Positions 15,843 to 22,690 of a stretch of 43,353 nt of DNA are shown one piece after another. Numbering within the stretch: the first letter of the stretch is position 1; every line of letters begins with the position of its first letter. The DNA is taken from the IMG/VR virus record IMGVR_UViG_3300045996_000822, positions 1 through 43,353 of that record. The stretch is one strand, 5' to 3'. The DNA comes from a virus. The notes under the pieces are model-generated. The model was not told the origin of the DNA, did no database searches, and saw only the letters and a program-made list of their open reading frames with translations. The position numbers and the translations under genes are program-made.

Positions 15843-16165
15843 TCAAACCGAAAAAGATTCTCGAACGCGACGTCGAGAAGTACCTCGTCGAGCGCGCCAA
15901 GGCGCTAGGCGGCGAGTGCCGCAAGGTCAAATGGCTCGGCCGCAGCGGGGCGCCGGATCGGATCGTGATGCTGCCTTGGTTAAACCCCGCCAGCCCTGCG
16001 GAAGTTCGGCACACCGGCCCAACACAAACCATCTGGATCGAACTGAAGGCCCCCGGCAAGACGCCCGAGCCCCACCAGCTGCGCGAACACGAGCGCATGC
16101 GCAAGATGGGCCAGCGGGTGGAAGTGGTCGACAGCTTCGAACGTGTCGACGAGGTGCTGTCGTGA
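15839..16165 (+). CDS. VRR-NUC domain nuclease
   Basis: This 108-aa protein is a stand-alone VRR-NUC (PD-(D/E)XK superfamily). The active site is GAPDR (D40), IELK (E68, K70) and HQLREHERM (Q80), followed by a final VEVVDSFE strand. Family members are structure-specific nucleases, and stand-alone phage versions act on branched DNA such as Holliday junctions. It lies between polymerase and helicase genes, consistent with processing replication or recombination intermediates. Both ends overlap neighbours by 4 nt. Confidence 0.92.
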   Translation: MIKPKKILERDVEKYLVERAKALGGECRKVKWLGRSGAPDRIVMLPWLNPASPAEVRHTGPTQTIWIELKAPGKTPEPHQLREHERMRKMGQRVEVVDSFERVDEVLS

Positions 16166-16419
16166 GCGGCGGTTTCCGCCCCTGCCCTCCGCTTCCGCCC
16201 GATGTGGAAGAGGCGGCCCGTAAAGTGGAACGCTACATGGCAGAGCAAGGACTGGTTAGCTTCGGCGGCCTGTCCCTTCGCAAAGACGCAGAAGCCGGCA
16301 AGCGTTTGGCGCACGCCGTAATCGACCTGGTGAACTGTCGCGGCCGATACCACACGGAACAGAACTTCGAAAAGTTGAAAGCGGAATTGAAATACTACCT
16401 GTCCCGCGTCACGAAGTAG
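16162..16419 (+). CDS. Hypothetical protein (85 aa)
   Basis: The GTG start at 16162 overlaps the VRR-NUC stop (GTGA). A proline-rich N-terminus (RPCPPLPPDVEEAA) is followed by a helical, basic body. No motif was recognised. Gene order puts it in the replication operon. Confidence 0.6.
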   Translation: MSGGFRPCPPLPPDVEEAARKVERYMAEQGLVSFGGLSLRKDAEAGKRLAHAVIDLVNCRGRYHTEQNFEKLKAELKYYLSRVTK

Positions 16420-16430
16420 CAACACCCAAC

Positions 16431-16442
16431 CCTCTCGAAAGG
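16431..16442 (+). promoter_or_regulatory. Repeated 12-mer translation leader, copy 2
   Basis: CCTCTCGAAAGG, identical to the copies at 962-973, 32106-32117 and 32145-32156; its GAAAGG is 7 nt before ATG 16450. Confidence 0.6.
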
Positions 16443-16449
16443 AATCGCC

Positions 16450-16644
16450 ATGAACCACGTTGACGACGTAACCAAGGCATTCGACACCATCCACGAAGCA
16501 ATGCGCGCCATGCAGCGCCAGAATCTCGATCTGCGTAAGCAGGTGGAACAGGCCAAGGCCAGCAAGGTGATCGCCGAACAAGAACGCGACGACGCGCTGC
16601 GCCAGCTTGCGCAAATGAAGGCTAGCCGCCGGGTGGCGGCATGA
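16450..16644 (+). CDS. Small coiled-coil protein (64 aa)
   Basis: Almost the whole sequence is one amphipathic helix rich in Gln, Glu, Arg and Lys (MQRQNLDLRKQVEQAKASK), predicted to form a coiled coil. It starts 7 nt after the repeated leader and overlaps the next gene by 4 nt. No family assigned; it probably oligomerises. Confidence 0.6.
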   Translation: MNHVDDVTKAFDTIHEAMRAMQRQNLDLRKQVEQAKASKVIAEQERDDALRQLAQMKASRRVAA

Positions 16645-16823
16645 ACGAGAAGTGGGTGGCGCTGGCCGCGCAGATCGCGGATCTGAAGCGCGAAGTAGAA
16701 GCCCTGCGGGCCGAGCGCGATGTGTACAAAGCAATGTGCGATCTGCACGACGCCCGCGCCCGTATCGTCACCATCGGCCCGGCCGATGACGTCATCGAAA
16801 TTAACCTGAAGGAATTGGCATGA
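16641..16823 (+). CDS. Small coiled-coil protein (60 aa)
   Basis: The N-terminal 35 residues form a heptad-like helix (LAAQIADLKREVEALRAERD), followed by a short beta-like tail (RARIVTIGPADDVIEIN). It is coupled on both sides by ATGA overlaps. It may pair with the preceding coiled-coil protein, by adjacency only. Confidence 0.6.
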   Translation: MNEKWVALAAQIADLKREVEALRAERDVYKAMCDLHDARARIVTIGPADDVIEINLKELA

Positions 16824-17152
16824 AAAACAACATCGTCGCTTTCACCCTCGAAGCCCTGTTCGTGGGCTCGCTCGCCGCCTGGCTGTTGCTGGACCTGGAC
16901 GGCGCCGGCAACCTGTTCAAGTTCATGGCTTGGCTGATGATCGTCTTCGGCCTGATCTGCGCGCTGTCGGACGCCGGCAAGGTGGCGCTGCGCAAGAGCA
17001 AGATGGCGCCCGCCCGGGCCGCCTGGCTGTTCGTGCGCAACCTGGCCGTGCTGGCCATCACCGCGTGGCTCGGCCTGTACTTCCTGGCCACCATGTGGGC
17101 ATTCTCCTGGCTGCTGGTGCACAGTGTGCGCAACGCGAAGGTGCAATCGTGA
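16820..17152 (+). CDS. Membrane protein (110 aa)
   Basis: Three hydrophobic segments are visible: ~6-25 (FTLEALFVGSLAAWLLL), ~33-50 (MAWLMIVFGLICALS) and ~70-100 (LAVLAITAWLGLYFLATMWAF). They are joined by short basic loops, so this is an inner-membrane protein of three passes. It sits in the early replication operon, between coiled-coil proteins and a NinX-like gene. Function unknown; an effect on host membrane physiology or superinfection is possible. Confidence 0.65.
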   Translation: MKNNIVAFTLEALFVGSLAAWLLLDLDGAGNLFKFMAWLMIVFGLICALSDAGKVALRKSKMAPARAAWLFVRNLAVLAITAWLGLYFLATMWAFSWLLVHSVRNAKVQS

Positions 17153-17526
17153 TCCGCGTATCCGAACTGACCGGCGCGCAGCTGGACTACTGGACAGCGC
17201 GCGCCGAGGGCATCCCGGCCGAGCAGTTGACCATTCGCCGGGTGCCGCGCACCGACAACCTGATTTGCGTGCACAGCTTTTACGACGTGGCGGGCCTGGG
17301 CGGTCTGCTGGTGAAGCGGGTGGACTACAGCAGCAAGTGGGAAACCGGCGGGCCGCTGATCGAGAAGCACCGGGTGGACCTGTATTGGATCGCCGGTCAT
17401 AGCGGTTGCGGGGCCTTCATAGGATCGGACGATGGGCACGGCGACACCCCGCTGCAAGCCATCTGCCGCGCCGTCGTGCGCGCGGCCTTTGGCGACGAGG
17501 TTGAGGAGGTGCCGATACATGACTGA
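17149..17526 (+). CDS. NinX-like protein (DUF2591)
   Basis: This 125-aa protein starts VIRVSELTGAQLDYWTARAEG, which matches the conserved N-terminus of the DUF2591/NinX family of lambdoid and other phages. The family continues with a metal- or ligand-binding core of unknown function. GTG 17149 overlaps the stop of the membrane protein gene. The 3' end overlaps the HNH gene that follows by 8 nt. Confidence 0.75.
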   Translation: MIRVSELTGAQLDYWTARAEGIPAEQLTIRRVPRTDNLICVHSFYDVAGLGGLLVKRVDYSSKWETGGPLIEKHRVDLYWIAGHSGCGAFIGSDDGHGDTPLQAICRAVVRAAFGDEVEEVPIHD

Positions 17527-17998
17527 GCGGATCTGGCGCGACATACCCGGCGAAACGCGGTACGAAGTCAGCAACGACGGATTGATCCGGACGAAGCCCC
17601 AGGTGCTCAAACCCTACCCTAATCGGGTGGCCGGGCACCTGTACGTAACACTTTCCAACCGCAAGAGGATGCTCGTACATCGGGCGGTGGCGCTGGCTTT
17701 CCTCGAAAACCCGGAGCAAAAGAGGTGCGTCAACCATAAAAACGGAAAATCTTTCGACAACCGACTCGAAAACTTAGAGTGGGCCACGCACAGCGAAAAC
17801 AACTTGCACGGGTATAGGTCAAACGGACGCCGGCACTACTCGGTATTCCCCGTCTACTCGGTGAATTCGGACGGTGAAGTTACCCATTACGATTCCGTCA
17901 AAGCCGCAGCCGAGCACCACCAGGTGACGCGCGGCGCGATCCACGCGGCGCTTCGTAACGGCGGCACCTGCCGCAAACTCCATTGGAAGAAAGCATGA
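17519..17998 (+). CDS. NUMOD4/HNH homing-type endonuclease with C-terminal NUMOD1-like domain
   Basis: This 159-aa protein has an N-terminal NUMOD4 motif (WRDIPGETRYEVSNDGLIR), an HNH_3 core (VNHKNGKSFDNRLENLEWAT, ~75-95) and a C-terminal NUMOD1/IENR1-like DNA-recognition repeat (~115-157, VYSVNSDGEV...YDSVKAAAEHH). It is a complete free-standing homing-type nuclease. Its codons look more AT-rich than those of its neighbours, a sign of recent arrival. It sits directly before the SNF2 helicase with an ATGA overlap. It shares architecture with the HNH gene at 12474 but is divergent in sequence. Confidence 0.88.
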   Translation: MTERIWRDIPGETRYEVSNDGLIRTKPQVLKPYPNRVAGHLYVTLSNRKRMLVHRAVALAFLENPEQKRCVNHKNGKSFDNRLENLEWATHSENNLHGYRSNGRRHYSVFPVYSVNSDGEVTHYDSVKAAAEHHQVTRGAIHAALRNGGTCRKLHWKKA

Positions 17999-19371
17999 GC
18001 CAAGTATTCACCCCACGTCCGTATCAGCACCTTCTCACGAACCACATGCTGGATTTGCCCCGATGCGCAGCCTTCGCGGGAATGGGCGTTGGCAAAACGA
18101 CAAGTACCCTTAACGCTTTGGATATCTTGCAAGCGGTGGACAATCGCCCCGTGCTGGTGCTGGCGCCTCTCCGGGTGGCCAAGACCACATGGCCGGATGA
18201 GGCGCGCAAATGGTCCCACCTGCGCCACCTGTCGGTGATGCCGATTGTAGGCAGTGAGCGCGAACGGCTGTCGGCTTTGAAGTACGACGCCAATATCTAT
18301 ACTAGTAACTACGAGCAACTACCATGGCTCGCATCCCATTTCGAAAAGAAGGCATGGCCCTTTAAAACGGTGGTCTGCGATGAATCGACGAAGCTGAAAG
18401 GGTTCCGCCTGCGGCAAGGCACGCAACGCGCCAAGGCCCTCGCCCGGGTGGCGCACAAAGACGTCGAGCGGATGATCGAACTGACCGGCACGCCATCACC
18501 CAACGGCCTGGCCGACCTGTGGGGGCAAATCTGGTTTCTGGACAAGGGCCACCGGCTCGGCCGCACGTATGACGACTTCCGCCAGCGCTGGTTCGAGAAG
18601 TCATACGACGGCTTCAGCATGACGCCGCGCGACTACGCCCAGGAACAGATACAGCGCGCGCTGCGCGACCTGTGCATCACCATCGACGCCAAAGACTGGT
18701 TCGACCTGCGCGAGCCGGTGATGCACACCGTGAAGGTGGAACTGCCGGCCAAGGCCCGGGCGCTGTACGAGGACATGGAGAAGCGCATGTTCATGGAGCT
18801 GGCCGGCATCGGGGTGGAAGCGTTCGGCGCAGCCGGCAAGACCATGAAGTGCCTGCAGATCAGCAGCGGGTTTGCCTTCCACGGCGACGCCGGCGACTGG
18901 GCCCCCATCCATGACGTGAAGATCGATGCCCTCGACGAGATCATCGAGGAGGCTGCGGGCATGCCGGTGTTGGTGGCCTACCACTTCAAGCCGACGCTGG
19001 CCCGGCTGCTCAAGGCTTTCCCCAAGGGCCGCGCGCTCGACAGCGACCCACAGACCATCAAGGACTGGAACGCCGGCAAGATCCCGGTGTTGTTCGCCCA
19101 CCCGGCCAGCGCCGGCCACGGATTGAACTTGCAGGACGGCGGAAATATCCTGGTGTATTTTGACCACTGGTGGAACCTGGAGGAGCGCATGCAGATCTTC
19201 GAGCGGATCGGCCCCACCCGCCAGATGCAGGCCGGCCATGACCGGTCGATGTTCTGTTACAACATCGTGGCGGCCGACACCATGGACGAGCGCGTCATCG
19301 AGCGCACCGAGACAAAGCGCAGCGTGCAGGATATCTTGCTCGATGCGATGAAGGTGGCCGGGTACAAATAA
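17995..19371 (+). CDS. SNF2-type superfamily II helicase/ATPase
   Basis: This 458-aa protein is about the size of phage SNF2-like helicases. It has FTPRPYQ at the N-terminus (Q motif), Walker A GMGVGKT (~30-36), motif Ia APLRVAKTTW, Walker B VCDEST (~127-132), motif III ELTGTPSPNG (~160) and C-terminal motif V/VI elements ASAGHGLNLQ and ERIGPTRQMQ (~375-410). It should be an ATP-driven DNA translocase used in replication or recombination. ATG 17995 overlaps the HNH stop. Its stop at 19371 is followed 5 nt later by the next operator-bearing promoter. Confidence 0.92.
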   Translation: MSQVFTPRPYQHLLTNHMLDLPRCAAFAGMGVGKTTSTLNALDILQAVDNRPVLVLAPLRVAKTTWPDEARKWSHLRHLSVMPIVGSERERLSALKYDANIYTSNYEQLPWLASHFEKKAWPFKTVVCDESTKLKGFRLRQGTQRAKALARVAHKDVERMIELTGTPSPNGLADLWGQIWFLDKGHRLGRTYDDFRQRWFEKSYDGFSMTPRDYAQEQIQRALRDLCITIDAKDWFDLREPVMHTVKVELPAKARALYEDMEKRMFMELAGIGVEAFGAAGKTMKCLQISSGFAFHGDAGDWAPIHDVKIDALDEIIEEAAGMPVLVAYHFKPTLARLLKAFPKGRALDSDPQTIKDWNAGKIPVLFAHPASAGHGLNLQDGGNILVYFDHWWNLEERMQIFERIGPTRQMQAGHDRSMFCYNIVAADTMDERVIERTETKRSVQDILLDAMKVAGYK

Positions 19372-19375
19372 ATGC

Positions 19376-19403
19376 TTACACAAGTCTTTACTTGTGCTAT
19401 TAT
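19376..19403 (+). promoter_or_regulatory. Internal promoter with embedded operator
   Basis: -35 TTACAC (19376-19381), 16-nt spacer, -10 TATTAT (19398-19403). The dyad CACAAGT-CTTT-ACTTGTG (19379-19396) fills the spacer and matches ACAAG-N6-CTTGT exactly at 19380-19395. It drives the PP-loop enzyme at 19435. Confidence 0.8.
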
Positions 19404-19434
19404 ACGTTTATCGACAACGTAACTGGAGAACGAA

Positions 19435-20133
19435 ATGCACGTAGTTGGCCTAAGCGGCGGCAAGGACTCGACGGCATTGGCCTTGCGCCTTGCCGAAGTG
19501 GAGCCGCGCGAATACACCTTCATTTGCAACACGACCGGCAACGAATTGCCCGAGATGCTGGACCACTGGAAGCGGCTCGAGGATATGCTCGGCGCCGAGA
19601 TCGTCCAGGTGCGGGCACACACGGATCTCGAGGGCTTGATCGCCGAGCAGAACATGCTGCCCAACGTATTCGCCCGCTGGTGCACGCGCATCCTGAAAAT
19701 CGAGCCAACCATCGCATTCATGGAAAGCCTGCCGGACGACTCGACCCTGTACGTCGGCCTGCGGGCCGACGAGGAGGTGCGCCGCGGCATCTACGGCGAA
19801 GACATGAAAATCCGCTTTCCGATGCGCGAGTGGGGATGGAAAGAAGAGGACGTCTGGAAGTACCTCGATTCGCGCGGCGTGTGCATCCCGGAGCGTACTG
19901 ATTGCGCATGGTGCCCTTACCAGCGCCTCGGCGAATGGCGTAGCCTTTATCAGAAATACCCGACCATCTACATGCGCGGCGCCGAGATCGAGCGGGAGCA
20001 AGGCCACACGTTCAGGTCGCCGGGGCGTGACACCTGGCCCGCCGACCTGGATTCCCTGGCCAGGGACTTTGACGCCGGCCGCAAGCTGCGTGAGTTCAAG
20101 CGCGCGACTACTTGCCGCGTCTGCTCGCTGTAA
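19435..20133 (+). CDS. PAPS-reductase/PP-loop family enzyme
   Basis: This 232-aa protein has the PP-loop SGGKDS at residues 7-12, which binds ATP-type substrates, and a FARWCTRILK motif (~82-91) common to phage and DndC-like PAPS-reductase-family proteins. Two later cysteine pairs, CAWCPYQ (~160) and CRVCSL at the extreme C-terminus, could hold a metal or Fe-S cluster. The family activates sulfate or performs adenylation-dependent sulfur transfer. No dnd genes or base-modification genes are visible nearby, so the substrate is unknown. It has its own operator-bearing promoter and ribosome-binding site (GGAG, 7 nt upstream). Confidence 0.85.
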   Translation: MHVVGLSGGKDSTALALRLAEVEPREYTFICNTTGNELPEMLDHWKRLEDMLGAEIVQVRAHTDLEGLIAEQNMLPNVFARWCTRILKIEPTIAFMESLPDDSTLYVGLRADEEVRRGIYGEDMKIRFPMREWGWKEEDVWKYLDSRGVCIPERTDCAWCPYQRLGEWRSLYQKYPTIYMRGAEIEREQGHTFRSPGRDTWPADLDSLARDFDAGRKLREFKRATTCRVCSL

Positions 20134-20140
20134 AAACCCC

Positions 20141-20162
20141 GCGCCCTTCTCCCGAGGGGCGC
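20141..20162 (+). other. Stem-loop after the PP-loop gene
   Basis: GCGCCC (20141-20146) and GGGCGC (20157-20162) form a strong stem. No T-run follows, so it may be an mRNA-stabilising or processing hairpin between the PP-loop gene and the Imm-like gene and not a terminator. Confidence 0.35.
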
Positions 20163-20181
20163 ATCACCTGGAGCACTGAAA

Positions 20182-20382
20182 ATGCTTGAATCTTACATTT
20201 GGCTGGGCGTCGTGCTCATCCTTTATTTCGCACCGACGTTCGCGGCCCCGGCTGGCCGGCGCGGCTCGGTGTTCGTCATCAATCTGTTTTTCGGCTGGAC
20301 GCTGATCGGGTGGGCGGTGGCGCTGTTCGTCGCCATCCGCGCGAAAGAAGCGGCCGAGCAGCGCGCGAAAGGGGGTGCGTGA
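20182..20382 (+). CDS. Superinfection immunity (Imm-like) membrane protein
   Basis: This 66-aa protein has two transmembrane helices: ~5-22 (YIWLGVVLILYFAPTFAA) and ~33-52 (FVINLFFGWTLIGWAVALFV). The second carries the signature N-F-GWT-IGW-AL of the superinfection immunity family related to T4 Imm, which blocks DNA entry by later phages at the inner membrane. The tail is charged and Ala-rich. Expression from the 19376 promoter would place it early, as expected for exclusion. Confidence 0.8.
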   Translation: MLESYIWLGVVLILYFAPTFAAPAGRRGSVFVINLFFGWTLIGWAVALFVAIRAKEAAEQRAKGGA

Positions 20383-20519
20383 TGCGCGCGGCCCATGTCG
20401 TTCACAATATCGCGTGCCTAGCTGCGGCCTGCTACCTGATCACCACTGGCAATGAATGGTGGTCGCTCGCGCCTTTCGCATTCATCCTGTGGGAGAAGTC
20501 GAAGAAAGGAGGTGCGTGA
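20382..20519 (+). CDS. 45-aa membrane protein
   Basis: ATG 20382 overlaps the Imm-like stop (TGATG), and its own stop overlaps the next ATG in the same way. Two short hydrophobic stretches (NIACLAAACYLITT and WWSLAPFAFILW) suggest a small hairpin membrane protein ending in KKGG. No family was recognised. Confidence 0.55.
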   Translation: MRAAHVVHNIACLAAACYLITTGNEWWSLAPFAFILWEKSKKGGA

Positions 20520-20773
20520 TGCGGCCCGCTGAGCACCGGCCGGCGCCGCCGGATCCGGATGTCGACCGCATACGCGACCAACTGGCCCGAGCACAGGCCG
20601 CCCAGCGCCAGCAGCGCCGCGAAGAACTGGCAAAAGACCTGCTGCTAAAGCTGGTAGAGTCGACGCCTGGGGCGCTGAAGTACGACACGAAATTCAACAT
20701 CGGCAAAGCCGTCGAGTACACCGATGGCCTGCTGTCCGAACTGGAGAAAAGCGATGAGCCAACCGACGAATGA
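20519..20773 (+). CDS. Hypothetical helical protein (84 aa)
   Basis: Begins MRPAEHRPAPPDPDVDRIRD. A helical Gln/Arg-rich segment (~20-50) is followed by a compact C-terminal region (GKAVEYTDGLLSELEKS). Soluble, no motif recognised. It is translationally coupled upstream (TGATG) and overlaps the next gene by 20 nt. Confidence 0.6.
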   Translation: MRPAEHRPAPPDPDVDRIRDQLARAQAAQRQQRREELAKDLLLKLVESTPGALKYDTKFNIGKAVEYTDGLLSELEKSDEPTDE

Positions 20774-20915
20774 GGAAATCCGGCGCCAGCTCGGGCCGAC
20801 ACAAGGCGCCGCGCAGTGCGAACACCACTTCGTGAAGATCGCGTATCACCAGTTCCAATGCCTGCACTGCCGCGTGGTCAAGGACGTGCAGGCGGCGCCG
20901 TGGGGTGTGCAATGA
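20754..20915 (+). CDS. Small zinc-finger-like protein (53 aa)
   Basis: Contains CEHHFVKIAYHQFQCLHC, a C-H-H-C-x2-C set that can bind one zinc ion. It overlaps both neighbours. No family assigned; probably a small nucleic-acid or protein adaptor. Confidence 0.55.
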   Translation: MSQPTNEEIRRQLGPTQGAAQCEHHFVKIAYHQFQCLHCRVVKDVQAAPWGVQ

Positions 20916-21109
20916 GCGGGTGGACCGTCTTCCTTTTGTACGCGATCATGGTTTTGTTCGATGCCTTCATCTTGGCCGGCACGGTATGGCTAGTTGGCTG
21001 GTGCGGTTGGTCGCCGTGGTGGTTCGTGGTAACCATCCTGATGTGTAGCGGATCAAGCCCAAGCGGCGTGATCCTGGCGCAGCAGGGTATCCGGAAGGAG
21101 CGCAAGTGA
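20912..21109 (+). CDS. Membrane protein (65 aa)
   Basis: Two hydrophobic segments, ~3-27 (WTVFLLYAIMVLFDAFILAG) and ~31-47 with several tryptophans (CGWSPWWFVVTIL), are followed by a soluble basic tail. It overlaps the previous gene by ATGA. Function unknown. Confidence 0.6.
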   Translation: MSGWTVFLLYAIMVLFDAFILAGTVWLVGWCGWSPWWFVVTILMCSGSSPSGVILAQQGIRKERK

Positions 21110-21243
21110 AACACGAAAACAACCCGCCATGCTGGCGCGAGGCCAAAGCCTGGGCGGAGGATCAAGAGGCCGGCGACTCGGTGGCCGCCTGGCTGGTGGT
21201 GCTAATCGTCACCCTGTCCGCGCTGGGCTGGTGGCTGCTCTAA
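21106..21243 (+). CDS. 45-aa single-pass membrane protein
   Basis: The GTG start at 21106 overlaps the previous TGA and has a strong GGAAGGAG 6 nt upstream. A polar, Trp-containing N-terminus (ENNPPCWREAKAWAED) precedes one C-terminal transmembrane helix (WLVVLIVTLSALGWWLL). It is the last rightward gene, and its final 42 nt overlap the 3' end of the convergent Rz gene. Confidence 0.55.
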   Translation: MKHENNPPCWREAKAWAEDQEAGDSVAAWLVVLIVTLSALGWWLL

Positions 21244-21726
21244 CGCGTCATACGTCCCGTAGCACATTTTCAGCGCTGCCCGGAGTTCGTCGCCTCGGGC
21301 AGCTTCCCTTGCAAGAAATTCTCCATCCTGTCTTGAAAGCTCGGCCCCAGTGGAACCCGCGCAAGCGGGGGCGGGCGCGGGCACTCCACCTGCACCGGCG
21401 GGCTTGCGATCGGGGCGCTGTTGCAGCCGCTTAACAGCATCATCGCGCTGGCCAGCAATACGTGCGTTCTCATCGATCTGCTCCTGAAGTTTTATCCCTG
21501 CTTCCCGTGCGGCCTCCTGTTCCCGGGCCCGCGCTGCGCGTTCGTCGTTCCCGCGTTGTACCTCGCGCTGGCGCTTCTCTTCGGCCACCTGGGCCGACAG
21601 GTCGGTGTAGCGCTTCTGCGCGGCCGATACCTTTCCGTTCATCCATAAATGGTCAGCTCCCGCGCCGAGCACCAGGCCGGCCACCAGCGCGCCGGCCGCG
21701 ATCGGCCAAGTTGGTAAGATGCTCAT
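21202..21726 (-). CDS. Rz-like spanin, inner-membrane subunit
   Basis: This 174-aa protein has an N-terminal membrane anchor (PIAAGALVAGLVLGAGAD, ~7-24), a long periplasmic coiled coil (~35-100, AQVAEEKRQREVQRGNDERA), a Pro/Ala-rich hinge and a C-terminal region typical of Rz (ELSRQDGEFL). ATG 21726 overlaps the endolysin stop. Together with the nested Rz1 it would bridge the envelope and fuse inner and outer membranes in the last step of lysis. Confidence 0.85.
   Translation of the reverse strand: MSILPTWPIAAGALVAGLVLGAGADHLWMNGKVSAAQKRYTDLSAQVAEEKRQREVQRGNDERAARAREQEAAREAGIKLQEQIDENARIAGQRDDAVKRLQQRPDRKPAGAGGVPAPAPACAGSTGAELSRQDGEFLAREAARGDELRAALKMCYGTYDALEQPPAQRGQGDD
21270..21473 (-). CDS. 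Rz1-like outer-membrane lipoprotein, nested inside Rz
   Basis: This 67-aa protein lies wholly within the Rz gene in another frame. The signal peptide ends in a lipobox, LLSGC, so the mature protein would begin at Cys17 and be proline-rich (CPRPPPLARVP), as is usual for Rz1. A fully embedded Rz1 is the lambda-like arrangement and independently supports the Rz call. Confidence 0.85.
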   Translation of the reverse strand: MRTHVLLASAMMLLSGCNSAPIASPPVQVECPRPPPLARVPLGPSFQDRMENFLQGKLPEATNSGQR

Positions 21727-22223
21727 GGCTTCAGTCCTACAGCAAGGGTGGCGGCGTGCCAATGGGCGGCCCACGTGTTCGGGTGGGGCTTGCCCGGCCG
21801 CCAGGCGGCGAGGTACTGCGACCACCCCTCGTCGACCGTGGTCGGCAGTTTCTTGGGCAGGGTGTAGATCAGCGCGCGCGCGGCGCAGGCCGCCACGATA
21901 TCGTTGTACCGCATCGCTTCCCACAGTGCCGAGGCCGTGGGGCTGATATCGTACGCGCCGCAGATGTTGATCATCTTCGACGCAACGGCCTTGTGCGTCA
22001 TCACGCCAACGCACCCGCCACCGCGCTCAAACTGCCAGTAGGACGCCGCGGGCCCCGTCTCCTGCCCGCCGGCCACCACCTGGCGCCGGTAGCGCAGGCC
22101 GGACTCCTGCATGGCGATGGCGAGCAGAATGCGGGCGGCATGAATGTTCTGAGGAATGCCCTGCAGTTCAAGTTCGGCGAGGGCGGGGTTGATGGCGGTG
22201 GTCAGCAGGCGGTGGGGGGTCAT
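21723..22223 (-). CDS. Endolysin, lysozyme/transglycosylase-like
   Basis: This 166-aa protein has a lysozyme-like layout. AMQESGL (~38-44) supplies the probable catalytic Glu, followed by GPAASYWQFE (~57-66), which corresponds to the GLMQI-type strand of lytic transglycosylases. A second domain has repeated tryptophans. No signal peptide is seen, so release would depend on the holin. The start overlaps the holin stop by 4 nt. Family assignment is by motif and position. Confidence 0.8.
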   Translation of the reverse strand: MTPHRLLTTAINPALAELELQGIPQNIHAARILLAIAMQESGLRYRRQVVAGGQETGPAASYWQFERGGGCVGVMTHKAVASKMINICGAYDISPTASALWEAMRYNDIVAACAARALIYTLPKKLPTTVDEGWSQYLAAWRPGKPHPNTWAAHWHAATLAVGLKP

Positions 22224-22690
22224 GGCGGGGTTTCCTCTCGGGGTTTCACAGGGTCAGCGGTACGCCCGAATAAGCGTGTGAAGACGAGGCGAAGCCAGGG
22301 AATGCCACCCTCGTCGAGCAGCACGTCCAGCACCTTACTGCCGCCGTAACCGCCCAGCAGGATGAGCACCGCTTGCGCCCACAGGTTGATGTCCTCCCAC
22401 CAGTTGGTGGCAAAGAATGCCAGCAAGCCCACGACTATGGAGGCCATGGTGTCTTTCGCCACCTCCAGAACCAGATTGACGATCACCACGTCGCGCTTGG
22501 CCAGTTTCACCAGGGTGCCAGTTACGCCGCCCACGATCGCCAGCACCAGCACTACACCGATGTCTTGGATGGGGATAGTGCTGAGTCCTTGGGCAAGGGT
22601 GCGGGCTTCGGCGGCATAGCAGGCCATCGACCAGGTGAGCAGGATAGCAATCCAGATCCCGGCCTTTAGCTGTGCGCTGCTCTTTGCCAC
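22220..22690 (-). CDS. Holin, LydA-like
   Basis: This 156-aa protein starts at GTG 22690 with AAGGAG 6 nt upstream. It has an N-terminal hydrophobic segment (~11-26, possibly a signal anchor) followed by DIGVVLVLAIVGGVTGTLVKL (~43-63), IVVGLLAFFATNWWEDIN (~85-102) and AQAVLILLGGYGG (~105-117). That arrangement, with a long charged C-terminus, fits the LydA-type holin family. It directly precedes the endolysin, as expected. Confidence 0.8.
   Translation of the reverse strand: MAKSSAQLKAGIWIAILLTWSMACYAAEARTLAQGLSTIPIQDIGVVLVLAIVGGVTGTLVKLAKRDVVIVNLVLEVAKDTMASIVVGLLAFFATNWWEDINLWAQAVLILLGGYGGSKVLDVLLDEGGIPWLRLVFTRLFGRTADPVKPREETPP

Noticed and set aside
20141-20162. Rho-independent terminator after the PP-loop gene
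   Set aside because: Stem-loop without a T-run; the downstream genes are likely in the same transcript.
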